Positions 49,487-58,908 are shown, counted from the first letter of the stretch. The stretch is 64,000 bases of DNA from Tectiglobus sp965224045 (GCA_965224045.1 CBDCYD010000006.1:62001-126000), one strand, 5' to 3'. Notes: generated by a model from the letters alone, not told the origin. Translations and numbers: made by a program.

Positions 49487-50179
49487 CAAGTCCTGCCCCC
49501 GCTTTGCGTCTCGAGCGTCGGGTGCCAGACGGTTCTTCGATAATCGACCCGATTCTTGTGCTGCCCCGGGGCTTTGGCCGGTCAGACCTTGTGTGCGTCT
49601 TCCTCGACACGCCCGTTTGCAATTCAGGCCGGATGCCGCAATCGGCGGTTGGGCAAGACTGCTTCGCGCGAGCCACGTGGGTATCTGTGCGGGAGGGAAG
49701 CGGTGACAGGCGACGCCACCAAGCGAGCATGCGAAAGTTGCATGCGCCAGGTCGAGGTCTCCGCCTTCGGCGGCTGCAGCGCATCTGCCCGCGCGTTGCG
49801 TCGCCCATCGGCGGTTCAGTTGTGATGGCGACATCTAACTGTCCGGGACCGTGATCGATCGGTACGGGCCCAAAAGTGGTGCATGGACAGTGGTTCCAGC
49901 CATTTCAGGCGTTGTTTCGTGCTGCTGTCTCACAGGGAACGGCGTTTCGGGCGCGGTTGATGTTCACTGTCTTGCAGGTGCGCGGCCGTCTCCCGACCGA
50001 TGCTGCCCATCACCGGCCGTAAATCAATGGACACGTACACGGGATTGCGATAGGACAATCGCCCGCGCAGGGGCGCTCCAGATTGCGATAGAATTGTTGC
50101 GCCTAGCCACGGCCCGATGACACCGTGCCTGCACGCATACCACGCGAGGGTGGTTGCAATCGCCCTGCAAAATTGGCTC
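49487..50179. other. Gene-free region between the exporter and tRNA-His
   Basis: About 690 bases without a supported gene. Open frames on both strands are Arg/Pro-rich and lack any recognised motif. No repeat of families A-F is seen. Confidence 0.5.
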
Positions 50180-50256
50180 GCCGCCTTAGCTCAGTTGGTT
50201 AGAGCGCTAGATTGTGGATCTAGAGGTCCCCCGTTCGAACCGGGGAGGCGGTACCA
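50180..50256 (+). tRNA. tRNA-His (GTG), alphaproteobacterial type without G-1
   Basis: A 77-nt cloverleaf: acceptor GCCGCCT/AGGCGGT with a G1:T72 pair, D-arm AGCTCAGTTGGTTAGAGC, anticodon loop TTGTGGA with GTG, T-loop GTTCGAA, discriminator A73 and encoded CCA. The base before G1 is C, so no G-1 is templated. This combination is the known derived form of tRNA-His in alphaproteobacteria. Confidence 0.95.
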
Positions 50257-50288
50257 ATAAAAACAATGATTTAGTCCAATCAGGGCCT

Positions 50289-50825
50289 CTACCGAGCCCC
50301 TCCTAGCTTCACAATAGCCTTGCACGTCGGCTTCGGGATGCCGATGACTGCAAGCGTGCGGCGCGCGGGCGGAGATGACGTTTCGACGGGGCGGATGATC
50401 TCCAGCTTGTCGCAGGCGGAGTATCTCATGCGATACCCTCCCCATCCCCGACTGCACTTTTTTTGCAGGCGCTTTTCTAGCGTGACTTCTGCCATGGCGT
50501 CCTTGAGCTTACGCACCCCCGCGCGCAAGTCTTTGGCCTCGTCCGAGGCTGCTTTGCGGGCAACGTCACCTGCGAGGCGCTTCTGGCCCGTTCATCGATG
50601 TTCGTGTTCGAAACGTCGACACGGGAAGAAATACTTGGACCAGCGATGGTTGGAGTTCTGTGCGATGCCGTCCTTGCTGCACAGCTCTCCAATCGCCTCT
50701 TAATCGCGAAGACCTTCCGGCGCAATGCGGACCTTCTCTGCGGCGTTAAGCTGGCGATGATTTGCCCGGCGGATTTTCTTCACAAGCGCTTCGGCCGTTC
50801 CATGCGGCCCAGATTTCCGTCTCAT
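50289..50825 (-). pseudogene. Decayed IS3-family transposase (orfA and start of orfB)
   Basis: Reading from 50825, the frame gives AAEKVRIAPEGLRD-stop-EAIGELCSKDGIAQ, then KRLAGDVARKAASDEAKDLR, close to IS3-family OrfA, with two in-frame stops. It runs on into MRYSACDKLEIIRPVE and ARRTLAVIGIPKPT, the start of OrfB, and ends at 50289. The rest of OrfB is gone. The remnant begins 33 bp after tRNA-His. Confidence 0.82.
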
Positions 50826-51143
50826 CTTCACTGCTTAATCGCTGCGATGATCCAAAAATCCTTCGTTCGAACGATTGTGCACGCGTCTCGCGTGCGCTGG
50901 CGGCCGACACTCTATTCGTCATCACAATCCCAACAGGACTGTTACGATGAGGCAGAGACACCGTCACATGGTAATCAGATCATTCGCCCGACTGGTTCTG
51001 CTGCGGAACAGTATCCGTCCACTATTTGGGACCGGCGCTGCCCCTCGCTTTTGTCGAGGCTGAATGGCCTTTCCCGAGTGACGGATCAGCGCGTCGCCAA
51101 GGTGGTTCTGATCATTGCCGGGGCCGGGATGCTGAGCCTGATG
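50826..51143. other. Decayed region beside the IS3 remnant
   Basis: About 320 bases with no supported gene. A plus-strand open frame (50598-51638) crosses it but also runs antisense to the RidA gene and through the transposase remnant, so it is not credible. Confidence 0.5.
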
Positions 51144-51539
51144 CTAGTCGGGAATCACAGCCGTCGCCTCGATCTCGACCTTGGCACCATCCTCGACGAG
51201 GCCGGCGACCTGGACCAGGGACATAGCCGGGAAATGCCGACCTATGACCGTACGATAGGCGGCGCCGACTTCGGCAAGACGGTCCAGGTAGTCACGCTTG
51301 TCAAGGATGTACCAGGTCAGGCGCACGATGTGCTCAGGTCCTGCATCAGCTTCCTTCAAGACGGCGACAATGTTTTTCAACGCCCTCTCAACTTGGCCCA
51401 CGAAGTCGTCCGTCTCGAATTGCTCCTGAGCATTCCAGCCGACCTGGCCTGCAACAAAAACCTGCCGGCCGGTTGCGGCAACGCCGTTGGAATATCCGCT
51501 CGGCCGCTTCCAATCTGTCGGATTCAAACACTCGTGCAT
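51144..51539 (-). CDS. RidA/YjgF family protein
   Basis: A 131-residue RidA-like protein: SNGVAATGRQVFVAGQVGWN at the start, DAGPEHIVRLTWYILDKRDY in the middle, and VEIEATAVIPD at the end. Classical RidA deaminates enamines and needs an Arg in VARLPKD; this protein has VAGLVED there, so it belongs to another Rid subgroup. As last gene of the aminobenzoate operon it could act on the amino-enone made by the monooxygenase/reductase, but the missing Arg makes that uncertain. Confidence 0.85.
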   Translation of the reverse strand: MHECLNPTDWKRPSGYSNGVAATGRQVFVAGQVGWNAQEQFETDDFVGQVERALKNIVAVLKEADAGPEHIVRLTWYILDKRDYLDRLAEVGAAYRTVIGRHFPAMSLVQVAGLVEDGAKVEIEATAVIPD

Positions 51540-51623
51540 TACTTTCCTTCTCCTAACGCTGGACGCCTAGTCCCGTCCACTCTTGGTAGCGAGGACCTTG
51601 AACGTCTGCTCGAGTTTGCCTGT

Positions 51624-53357
51624 TCAGGCACCAATTGACCGCCGCAATTGAAATCGTTGGATCTTTCCGGTCTGAGTCTTGGGAAGAGCCGATGCAAACT
51701 TGACAGCACGTGGATACTTGTAGGGTGCAATCGTTGCTTTGACATGCTCTTGAAGGCGCTTGACCGTAGCATCATCCTGAGCGACGCCTTCGCTTACGAC
51801 GACGTGAGCCTCGACAATCTGCCCCCGCTCATCGTCCGGTGCACCGACCACTGCACATTCCGCCACATCGGGATGCGCAAGCAGCGCCGCTTCCACTTCC
51901 GGTCCGGCGATATTGTAGCCTGCGGACACGATCATGTCGTCCGACCGCGCCACGAAGTGGAAATAGCCATCCATATCCTGGGTGAACGAATCGCCCGTGA
52001 GGTTCCAGCCATCGCGCACATAGCTTCGCTGCCGTGCGTCCGACAGATAGCGGCAGCCGGTTGGGCCGCGAATGGCCAGCTTGCCCACGGTCCCCCGCGC
52101 CACTTCATTCATATCATCGTCGACAACTTTGGCTTCGTAGCCGCTTACTGGTTTACCGGTGCACGCCGGCCGCGAATCGCCGAACCTGTTCGAGATGAAA
52201 ATATGCAGCATCTCCGTCGAGCCGATACCGTCGAGCATCGGCTTACCGGTTTTTGCCATCCACTCCTCATAGACGGGTGCAGGAAGCGTCTCTCCGGCCG
52301 AAACAGCGGCCCGTAGGGAACTGAGGTCTGCACCTTGGTCCATGGCTGCCAGCATGGCGCGGTATGCCGTTGGAGCAGTGAAGCATACCGTTGCGCCATA
52401 GGTTTCGATGATCTCGATCATGTTTGGCGGGGATGCATTTTCCAACAGTGTCGCCGCTGCGCCGTGGCGCAACGGAAAGACGGCGAGCCCCCCAAGCCCG
52501 AATGTAAAAGCCAGCGGTGGCGAGCCGACGAAAACATCTTCGGGCGACACCTGCAGAACTTCGCGCGCATAACCGTCGGCGATGATCAGAATGTCACGAT
52601 GAAAGTGCATCGTTGCCTTCGGCTCGCCCGTCGTCCCCGACGTGAAACCGAGCAGGGCGACGTCGTCGCGTCCGGTGGCAACGGCCTCGAATTTGACCGG
52701 CTTGTTGAGCGCAATACGATCCAGTTCGGCATCGTGATTGGCGGTTCCATCGAAGCCAACGACAAGCGTGAGCTGGTCGCTGGTCTTAGCGCAAGCGATA
52801 AGTTCGTCCATCAACCTCGTGTCACAGAGCGCCAGTGATACTTCGGCCTTGTCAACGATTTTCGAAAGTTCGCCGGCGCGCAGCATCGGCATCGTGTTGA
52901 CAACCACTGCACCTGCCTTCGTCGCTGCCAGCCAACATGCAACCATGGCGGGATTGTTGGCCGAGCGGATGAGCACGCGATTGCCGGGCCTGACGCCGTA
53001 GTCTTCGACCAGTGCATTGGCAATGCGGTTGGTCCAGTCGGACAACTCCTTGTAGGTGCGCCGCCGGCCATTGCCGATCAGGGCCGTGTTATCGCCAAAG
53101 CCCCGTTCAACCATCCGGTCGGTGAGTTCGACGGCGACATTCAGGTACTCGGGGTACTGGAATTCCGGGCGATCGAGGAGGAAATCAGGGAAGTCTGAAT
53201 CCGCCGGTAGATTATTGCGGCTGAACGTGTCCTCATGGCCGCTTGGCCCGAGGACGGCCCGGCCGCGCAAGCGTGAGGGATCGGGCGTTGCTTGAGCCGC
53301 ACGGCCGGGTGCTACCTCGTTCGGCCGCTGCTTTTGCGCGAACAGTCTCCTAAACAT
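51624..53357 (-). CDS. 2-Aminobenzoate-CoA ligase-like enzyme
   Basis: A 577-residue ANL-family ligase of the benzoate/aminobenzoate-CoA type. Motifs: LLGFTSGTTGEPK (AMP-binding P-loop), LDGIGSTEMLHIF, GWNLTGDSFTQDMDGYF and the C-terminal Lys in KTQTGKIQRF. It would activate an aromatic acid to its CoA thioester with ATP. AGAAGGAGC stands before the ATG at 53357, so the 40-residue N-terminal extension (FRRLFAQKQRP...) is real. The neighbour 2-aminobenzoyl-CoA monooxygenase/reductase makes anthranilate the likely substrate. Confidence 0.88.
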   Translation of the reverse strand: MFRRLFAQKQRPNEVAPGRAAQATPDPSRLRGRAVLGPSGHEDTFSRNNLPADSDFPDFLLDRPEFQYPEYLNVAVELTDRMVERGFGDNTALIGNGRRRTYKELSDWTNRIANALVEDYGVRPGNRVLIRSANNPAMVACWLAATKAGAVVVNTMPMLRAGELSKIVDKAEVSLALCDTRLMDELIACAKTSDQLTLVVGFDGTANHDAELDRIALNKPVKFEAVATGRDDVALLGFTSGTTGEPKATMHFHRDILIIADGYAREVLQVSPEDVFVGSPPLAFTFGLGGLAVFPLRHGAAATLLENASPPNMIEIIETYGATVCFTAPTAYRAMLAAMDQGADLSSLRAAVSAGETLPAPVYEEWMAKTGKPMLDGIGSTEMLHIFISNRFGDSRPACTGKPVSGYEAKVVDDDMNEVARGTVGKLAIRGPTGCRYLSDARQRSYVRDGWNLTGDSFTQDMDGYFHFVARSDDMIVSAGYNIAGPEVEAALLAHPDVAECAVVGAPDDERGQIVEAHVVVSEGVAQDDATVKRLQEHVKATIAPYKYPRAVKFASALPKTQTGKIQRFQLRRSIGA

Positions 53358-53411
53358 TGCGCGCTCCTTCTCTTTCTACGGGATCGAGCAACATGGGCAT
53401 TGTCTGGAATT

Positions 53412-54224
53412 TCAGTTGCCCTTGAACTGCGGTCTCTCCTTTGCAACGAATGCCTCATAGGCTCTTGCAAAGTCCTGTGTCTGCATGCAGATCGCCTGCG
53501 TTTGGGCCTCCGCTTCGATGGCCTGTTCGAGGCTCATATTCCATTCCTGAGCGAGCATCGTCTTGGTCATCATGTGGGCGAAGTTCGGCCCGGCGGCGAT
53601 GGACGTCGCGAGCGCCATGGCTTCGCTATCGAGGTCTGCGGCCGGTACAATGCGATTGTAGAAGCCCCATCGCTCGCCTTCCTCGGCGCTCATGCTGCGT
53701 CCGGTGTAGAGAAGTTCGCCAGCCCGACCCTGGCCGATAATCCTCGGCAGCATCGCGCACGCGCCCATGTCGCATCCGGCCAGCCCAACACGGGTGAAAA
53801 GAAATGCCGTCTTCGCCTCGGGGCTTGCCAGCCGGATGTCCGATGCCATCGCAATGATCGCACCGGCACCGGCGCAGATGCCGTCCACCGCGGCGATGAT
53901 CGGTTTGCCACAAGCCAACATGGCCTTGACGAGATCTCCGGTCATGCGCGTAAAAGCGAGAAGCCCCTTCATGTCCTTCTCGACGAGGGGGCCGATGATG
54001 TCGTGGACGTCGCCACCGGAACAGAAGTTGCCGCCATTGGATGCAAAAACGACGGCATCGATATCCTCCGCATAGTGCATCGCACGAAAACAATCGCGCA
54101 ATTCGCCATAGCTTTCGAATGTCAGTGGATTCTTGCGTTCTGACCCGCGTAGAGAAATGACCGCAACCGTACCTTCCGTGCGCCAATCAAAGCTCTTCGG
54201 GGAAAACTCTCTCATCGATGACAC
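53412..54224 (-). CDS. Enoyl-CoA hydratase/isomerase family protein
   Basis: A 270-residue crotonase: SNGGNFCSGGDVHDIIG and GICAGAGAIIAMASDIRLAS are the oxyanion segments, and VGLAGCDMGACAMLPRIIG holds the catalytic region. In the aminobenzoate operon it could hydrate or hydrolytically open the ring-reduced CoA ester. The ATG at 54224 or 54215 may be used. It lies between the ligase and the MarR regulator. Confidence 0.88.
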   Translation of the reverse strand: MSSMREFSPKSFDWRTEGTVAVISLRGSERKNPLTFESYGELRDCFRAMHYAEDIDAVVFASNGGNFCSGGDVHDIIGPLVEKDMKGLLAFTRMTGDLVKAMLACGKPIIAAVDGICAGAGAIIAMASDIRLASPEAKTAFLFTRVGLAGCDMGACAMLPRIIGQGRAGELLYTGRSMSAEEGERWGFYNRIVPAADLDSEAMALATSIAAGPNFAHMMTKTMLAQEWNMSLEQAIEAEAQTQAICMQTQDFARAYEAFVAKERPQFKGN

Positions 54225-54227
54225 GAT

Positions 54228-54728
54228 CTAATCCTCCAGCTGGCGCACCCTGCGCAACATTGATGACAGTTGCCGAGCTTCCGAGGCCGACAAATCGCCC
54301 AGCAGTTCATCGACCCACCCCTCGTGGACTTCAGCCATGGCGGCAAAGATATCGGCCCCCTTCTGCGTGAGTCTGACCACGAGAGCCCGGCGGTCTGCGT
54401 CGACCGGAACCCGCACCACCAGCCCGTCATTTACAAGCCGTTCAACGAGGCCCGTCACGTTGCCGTTCGAGACCATGAGTGCCTCGGAAAGGTCACCCAT
54501 GCGCATACCGTCTTTCGAACGGTTAAGTGCCGCCAGAACGTCAAACCGTGGCAATGTCATTTCGAATTCGTGACGGAGTCGCTCGCGCAATTCGGCTTCC
54601 ACGAAACGGAATACCTTGAGAATTTCCAACCAGGTTCGAAGGCGCGTCTTCGAACCGCTGGTGCTGCGTCTCGGTTTGCCTGCCCGCCCGATTGCGGCCA
54701 TAGATATTTTGGATCCGATGGACGTCAT
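54228..54728 (-). CDS. MarR-family transcriptional regulator
   Basis: A 166-residue MarR protein with the winged helix RMGDLSEALMVSNGNVTGLVERLVNDGLV and the wing VPVDADRRALVVRLTQKG. It lies inside the operon, its start overlapping the SDR stop. MarR regulators of aromatic-CoA operons usually bind the CoA thioester and leave DNA. The likely operator is upstream of 57786, where direct repeats are seen. The N-terminal 25 residues are basic and may be a start extension. Confidence 0.88.
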   Translation of the reverse strand: MTSIGSKISMAAIGRAGKPRRSTSGSKTRLRTWLEILKVFRFVEAELRERLRHEFEMTLPRFDVLAALNRSKDGMRMGDLSEALMVSNGNVTGLVERLVNDGLVVRVPVDADRRALVVRLTQKGADIFAAMAEVHEGWVDELLGDLSASEARQLSSMLRRVRQLED

Positions 54729-55495
54729 ACCTCGCCACCTGAGACGGAAATCGCCTGCCCAGTCACGGATCTTGCCGCATCACCACAGAGCCAAAGTGCG
54801 GTTGCGGTGACTTCCTCAGTTTCGATGAATCGCTTCTGAGGATTTGCGGCCGCCAACTGTGCACGTGCCTCGTCGACGGTCATGCCCGTCTTCTCCGCGA
54901 TGTTTGCGACGGATTGTTCAAGCATCGGCGTCTCGATGAAACCCGGACAGATCGCATTGACCGTGACCGGTCGATCCGCCAGTTCCCGAGCCACCGCGCG
55001 GACGAGCCCGACGACACCATGCTTCGATGCGCAGTAGGCTGCCACGTATGGATACCCTTTCAGCCCCGCCGTCGACGCAATTGCGATCAAACGCATCGTA
55101 CTGTCGCGAGATTGAGCCGACAGCGCCGCACGGAATGTCAGAAAGACACCTGTGAGGTTGATCGCCAGCGTCCTTTGCCAAACCTCCAGCGATGTGCGCG
55201 TCAACGGTGTGCTTTCCGCGATGCCCGCATTGGCGATCACGATGTCAGGAGTTTGGCCGTTGCGGCTCAACGCATCAAACAGCTCCTTGACCGCACTTTC
55301 ATCACTGACATCCGCCGGATAGGCTACAATGGCCTTCGCGCTCCGTGCCACGTCATCAAGTGCTCCGGACCGACGCCCAGCGATGGCAACCCTGGCGCCA
55401 CGTGAAGCGAATGCCTTTGCGATATCGGCCCCGACGCCGGACCCGCCACCGGTCACCAGTACATTTCTTCCTCCGAACCTAGTCACCGCTCTCAA
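54725..55495 (-). CDS. Short-chain dehydrogenase/reductase of the aminobenzoate operon
   Basis: A 256-residue SDR: LVTGGGSGVGADIAKAFA, VIANAGIAES, Ser in IASTAGLKGY, and YCASK. The C-terminal VTGQAISVSGGEV is standard. It overlaps the monooxygenase stop at its start (ATGA) and the MarR start at its end, so it is a firm part of the operon. It probably oxidises a 3-hydroxyacyl-CoA or reduces a ring ketone in the pathway. Confidence 0.88.
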   Translation of the reverse strand: MRAVTRFGGRNVLVTGGGSGVGADIAKAFASRGARVAIAGRRSGALDDVARSAKAIVAYPADVSDESAVKELFDALSRNGQTPDIVIANAGIAESTPLTRTSLEVWQRTLAINLTGVFLTFRAALSAQSRDSTMRLIAIASTAGLKGYPYVAAYCASKHGVVGLVRAVARELADRPVTVNAICPGFIETPMLEQSVANIAEKTGMTVDEARAQLAAANPQKRFIETEEVTATALWLCGDAARSVTGQAISVSGGEV

Positions 55496-57786
55496 ACCCT
55501 TCCGACAAATGCATCATCGCGATCGGACAGCCGCCAGAGTTGATCGCGCCCGGCAAGATAGGGGGCCGGCCACGATTCAATACGGTCGCCGAGGGCACTT
55601 GCGGCATGGAGTGTCCAATAGGGATCGGCAAGGTGGGGCCGGGCGAGACAGACGAGATCGGCGCGCCCGGCCATCAGAATCGAATTTGCGTGATCGGCCT
55701 CGTAGATGTTGCCGACGGCCATCGTTGCAATATTGAGCTCATTTCTGATCTGATCCGAAAACGGGGTCTGGAACATGCGGCCATAGACCGGCGCGGCCGC
55801 CGTCGATGTCTGCCCGGCGGACACATCGATGATGTCGGCACCAGCATCGTGAAACAGCCGCGCGATTTCAACCGCGTCAGCGGGCGTGACGCCGTGCTCA
55901 CCGACCCAGTCGTTGGCCGATATCCGAACCGACATCGGTTTTTCCTCGGGCCACACCTCGCGCATGGCAGCCAGGACTTCCAATGGAAATCGCATCCGAT
56001 TGGTTAGTGTTCCACCATAGTCATCGGCACGCACGTTGGACAGTGGCGAAATGAACGACGAGATCAGATAGCCGTGCGCCGCATGAAGCTCGATCATGTC
56101 GAAACCGGCCCGTTCCGCCATACGCGCCGAGTCGACGAACTGATCGCGAACGACATCCATGTCCCTGCGCGTCATTTCGCGTGGCACTGCATTGCGCTCG
56201 GACCAGGGAATGGGTGATGCGGATATGATCTCCCAGTTGCCGTCTTCGAGCGGCGCGTCCATCTCCTCCCAGCCAAGTTGCGTCGAACCCTTGCGACCGG
56301 AATGACCGATTTGGCAGCAGATCTTTGCATCGGTCTCATCGTGAACGAACTTAGTCAGCCGTGACCAAGCGACCTCGTGCTCGGGCGCATAAAGCCCCGG
56401 GCAGCCGGGTGTGATGCGTCCCTGCGGGCTGACACAGGTCATCTCGACATAGACCAGCCCGGCCCCGCCCTTTGCCCGTTCGCCATAGTGCACGAAATGC
56501 CAGTCCGTCGGACAACCGTCCAACGCCTTGTATTGCGCCATCGGCGAGACGACGACGCGGTTCTTGAGTTTCATGCCGCGCAGCGTGAACGGTGCGAGCA
56601 TCGGCAGCCGTCGTGTTCCGGCGGGCTGGCCGGCCTGGACCTGGAACCACTCTTCGGCGCTTTCCAGCCAGGCCTTGTCGCGCAGGCGCAAGTTCTCGTG
56701 ACTGATGCGCTGCGAGCGCGTGAGCAGCGCATAGTTGAACTGTACCGGATCGAAATCGACGTACCGCTCGACGTTTTCGAACCATTCGAGAGAGTTGCGC
56801 GCTGCCGATTGCAGTCGCAGTACTTCGAGCCGCCGCTCTTCCTGATAGCGCTCGAACGCAGCTTCCATCGTCGGCTCGCTGTGCAGGTAGTCCGCCAACG
56901 AGATCGCACTGTCAAAAGCGAGACGGGTTCCCGACCCGATGGAAAAATGGCCCGTCGCAGCGGCATCGCCCATGAGGACGACGTTGCCATGATGCCACTT
57001 GCCGCAAATGACGCGGGGAAAGTTGTTCCATACAGCCGATCCTCGCAGATGATCGGCGTTCGACATCAGCTTGTGGCCACCGAGGTAATCGGCGAAGACC
57101 TTCTCGCACTTTGCGATGATCTGCTCTTTGGACATCTCCGCGAAATTGAAGCGATCCCAGGTCTCGTTTGTGCATTCGACGATGACCGTCGCAGTGTCGG
57201 AGTCAAACTGATAGGCGTGGATCCACATCCACCCGAACTCGGTATTCTCGAAGATGAAGGTGAATGCATCATCGAATTTCTGATGCGTTCCAAGCCAGAT
57301 GAACTTGCATTTGCGAACGTCGATGTCGGGCACGAAATACTCTTCGTATTCCTTGCGTACGAGCGAATTGATGCCGTCGCAGGCAACGACGAGATCATAG
57401 TCTTCCTTATAATGCGCGGCAGACTTGAACTCCGTCTCGAACTGCATGTTGACGCCGAGTTCGCGGGCACGGGCCTGTAGCAAGATCAGCATCTGCTTAC
57501 GCCCGATTCCTGCGAAACCATGTCCGCCCGAAACGGTGCGCTGCCCCTTATGATGTACAGCGATGTCATCCCAGTAGGCGAAGTTGTCACGGATCGCCGA
57601 GGCGCTGACCGGATCGTTTTTCACCATTCTTTCAAGGGCGTCGTCGGACAGAACAACACCCCATCCGAAGGTGTCATCGGCCTTGTTACGCTCAAGCACA
57701 GTTACGTCATGAACGGGGTTGCGAAGCTTCATTGAAATCGCAAAGTAGAGCCCCGCAGGTCCGCCACCGAGACAGATAACACGCAA
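55492..57786 (-). CDS. 2-Aminobenzoyl-CoA monooxygenase/reductase (salicylyl-CoA hydroxylase-like fusion)
   Basis: A 764-residue two-domain flavoprotein. The N-terminal half (about 1-390) is an FAD monooxygenase with VICLGGGPAGLYFAISMK and VLMGDAAATGHFSIGSGT. From about 395 it is an Old Yellow Enzyme domain: LKNRVVVSPMAQYKA, IGHSGRKGSTQ and DMIELHAAHGYLISSF. This arrangement is that of anthraniloyl-CoA monooxygenase/reductase, which hydroxylates and dearomatises the ring. Salicylyl-CoA 5-hydroxylase has the same layout, so salicylate is an alternative substrate. It is the first gene of the operon. Confidence 0.9.
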   Translation of the reverse strand: MRVICLGGGPAGLYFAISMKLRNPVHDVTVLERNKADDTFGWGVVLSDDALERMVKNDPVSASAIRDNFAYWDDIAVHHKGQRTVSGGHGFAGIGRKQMLILLQARARELGVNMQFETEFKSAAHYKEDYDLVVACDGINSLVRKEYEEYFVPDIDVRKCKFIWLGTHQKFDDAFTFIFENTEFGWMWIHAYQFDSDTATVIVECTNETWDRFNFAEMSKEQIIAKCEKVFADYLGGHKLMSNADHLRGSAVWNNFPRVICGKWHHGNVVLMGDAAATGHFSIGSGTRLAFDSAISLADYLHSEPTMEAAFERYQEERRLEVLRLQSAARNSLEWFENVERYVDFDPVQFNYALLTRSQRISHENLRLRDKAWLESAEEWFQVQAGQPAGTRRLPMLAPFTLRGMKLKNRVVVSPMAQYKALDGCPTDWHFVHYGERAKGGAGLVYVEMTCVSPQGRITPGCPGLYAPEHEVAWSRLTKFVHDETDAKICCQIGHSGRKGSTQLGWEEMDAPLEDGNWEIISASPIPWSERNAVPREMTRRDMDVVRDQFVDSARMAERAGFDMIELHAAHGYLISSFISPLSNVRADDYGGTLTNRMRFPLEVLAAMREVWPEEKPMSVRISANDWVGEHGVTPADAVEIARLFHDAGADIIDVSAGQTSTAAAPVYGRMFQTPFSDQIRNELNIATMAVGNIYEADHANSILMAGRADLVCLARPHLADPYWTLHAASALGDRIESWPAPYLAGRDQLWRLSDRDDAFVGRV

Positions 57787-58401
57787 AACCGCTCACCTCC
57801 CATTCCCGATCCAGGATCCGGCATCGGTGAGAGCATCCTACAGACCTGCACGATGTGTTCAATACAAAAATTTTAAGTTCAAATATTTTATACTGCAAAT
57901 AAATGGACTGAGCCTTGCCGGTCGAAGCTGATAGCGATTGTCTATGGCGCAAGTCGCGCGCAAACTTGCGGTTGCATGTCGCTTCCGACCAGACCGCGCC
58001 CATCGAGTGGCCGCAGTAAATGTGAGATCTGTGGTTCGCGATCGATTGGTCCTTCGTCAATCCTAAGTTACCGCAAGACAAAGCTCTGTATTGCGCATCG
58101 AGCATCGACTGCACGCGACCATGGTTCACGAGCGCAGTTCACGTGACGTCGCACTACGCTGAACAGTAATTGGGAGACGAATGCCCGCTCAGTGGACTTT
58201 TCACCATTGGTGGCGGTCAGGCACCGAGTGCAAGTCGCGCGAGCGACGTGGCGCTGACCTTGTCGGCGAATATTGGCAGTCAGGAGCAAGTTCAATAATT
58301 GACGATCGAGCGTTGTTGGCCATGACCCGCTTCGGCCCTGAGCGCGTGAAGTATGTTGATGCCGGCGGCTATAGCCTCGATCAGGCAATGGTCGTCGCGA
58401 G
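57787..58401. other. Gene-free region upstream of the aminobenzoate operon
   Basis: About 615 bases without a supported gene. The first 120 bases are AT-rich and hold the direct repeats at 57857-57885. The rest contains only short frames with no recognisable motif. Confidence 0.55.
57857..57885. promoter_or_regulatory. Direct repeats in the operon promoter region
   Basis: GTTCAATA (57857) and GTTCAAATA (57877) lie 20 bp apart, two helical turns, in an AT-rich stretch 71-99 bp before the first gene. They could be the binding site of the operon's MarR regulator, although MarR sites are usually inverted repeats. Confidence 0.35.
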
Positions 58402-58908
58402 TTAATCCACCAAGTCCAATTTCATCAACACGGCGTTGTCAGAGTTACCTTCCTCGCACGGCCGATTGTCAAGTTCAAAGCCACTGGACGCATAAAGCGC
58501 AAGGGCCTCGTGGTGGCGTGGCAAGGCGCTCAGCGTCATCGTCCTGAAACCCATTTCCTTGGCGCGATCAATGAGCTTAGCCACCAAGCTACGGCCGGCG
58601 CCAATCCCGCGCGCGCTATCACGGACGAACATCCTGTTCATCTCACAGACTCCGTCACCGAGATTCTTGAGCATGAGAATTCCAACCGGTTCTTCATTCT
58701 GCATCGCTAACAAGCACTCTCCTTTGGGCGGCGTGTAGTGGATCAAGACCTCCCTTATTTGTTCGTCGAATTTCTGATGTTCCAAGTATGTGTCGATTTC
58801 GGCACTCATTTCAGGATAGCGGTCATGCAGCCAGGCGACGAATTCGTAAGCAAGGTCGTAGACAGCAGATGCCTCTTCGTCGGTACGAACGCATTTGATC
58901 GTCAGCAT
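58402..58908 (-). CDS. GNAT family N-acetyltransferase
   Basis: A 168-residue GNAT protein. The acetyl-CoA loop reads RDSARGIGAGRSLVAKLI (R-x-x-G-x-G/A), followed by MGFRTMTLSALPRHHEALALYASSGF, the family's motif B. The N-terminal half has EFVAWLHDRYPEM and the strand CLLAMQNEEPVGILML. The acceptor, an amine or amino acid, is unknown. It stands alone. Confidence 0.85.
   Translation of the reverse strand: MLTIKCVRTDEEASAVYDLAYEFVAWLHDRYPEMSAEIDTYLEHQKFDEQIREVLIHYTPPKGECLLAMQNEEPVGILMLKNLGDGVCEMNRMFVRDSARGIGAGRSLVAKLIDRAKEMGFRTMTLSALPRHHEALALYASSGFELDNRPCEEGNSDNAVLMKLDLVD

Noticed and set aside
50598..51638. 346-codon plus-strand gene
   Set aside because: It runs antisense to the RidA gene and through the IS3 remnant, and shows no domain.
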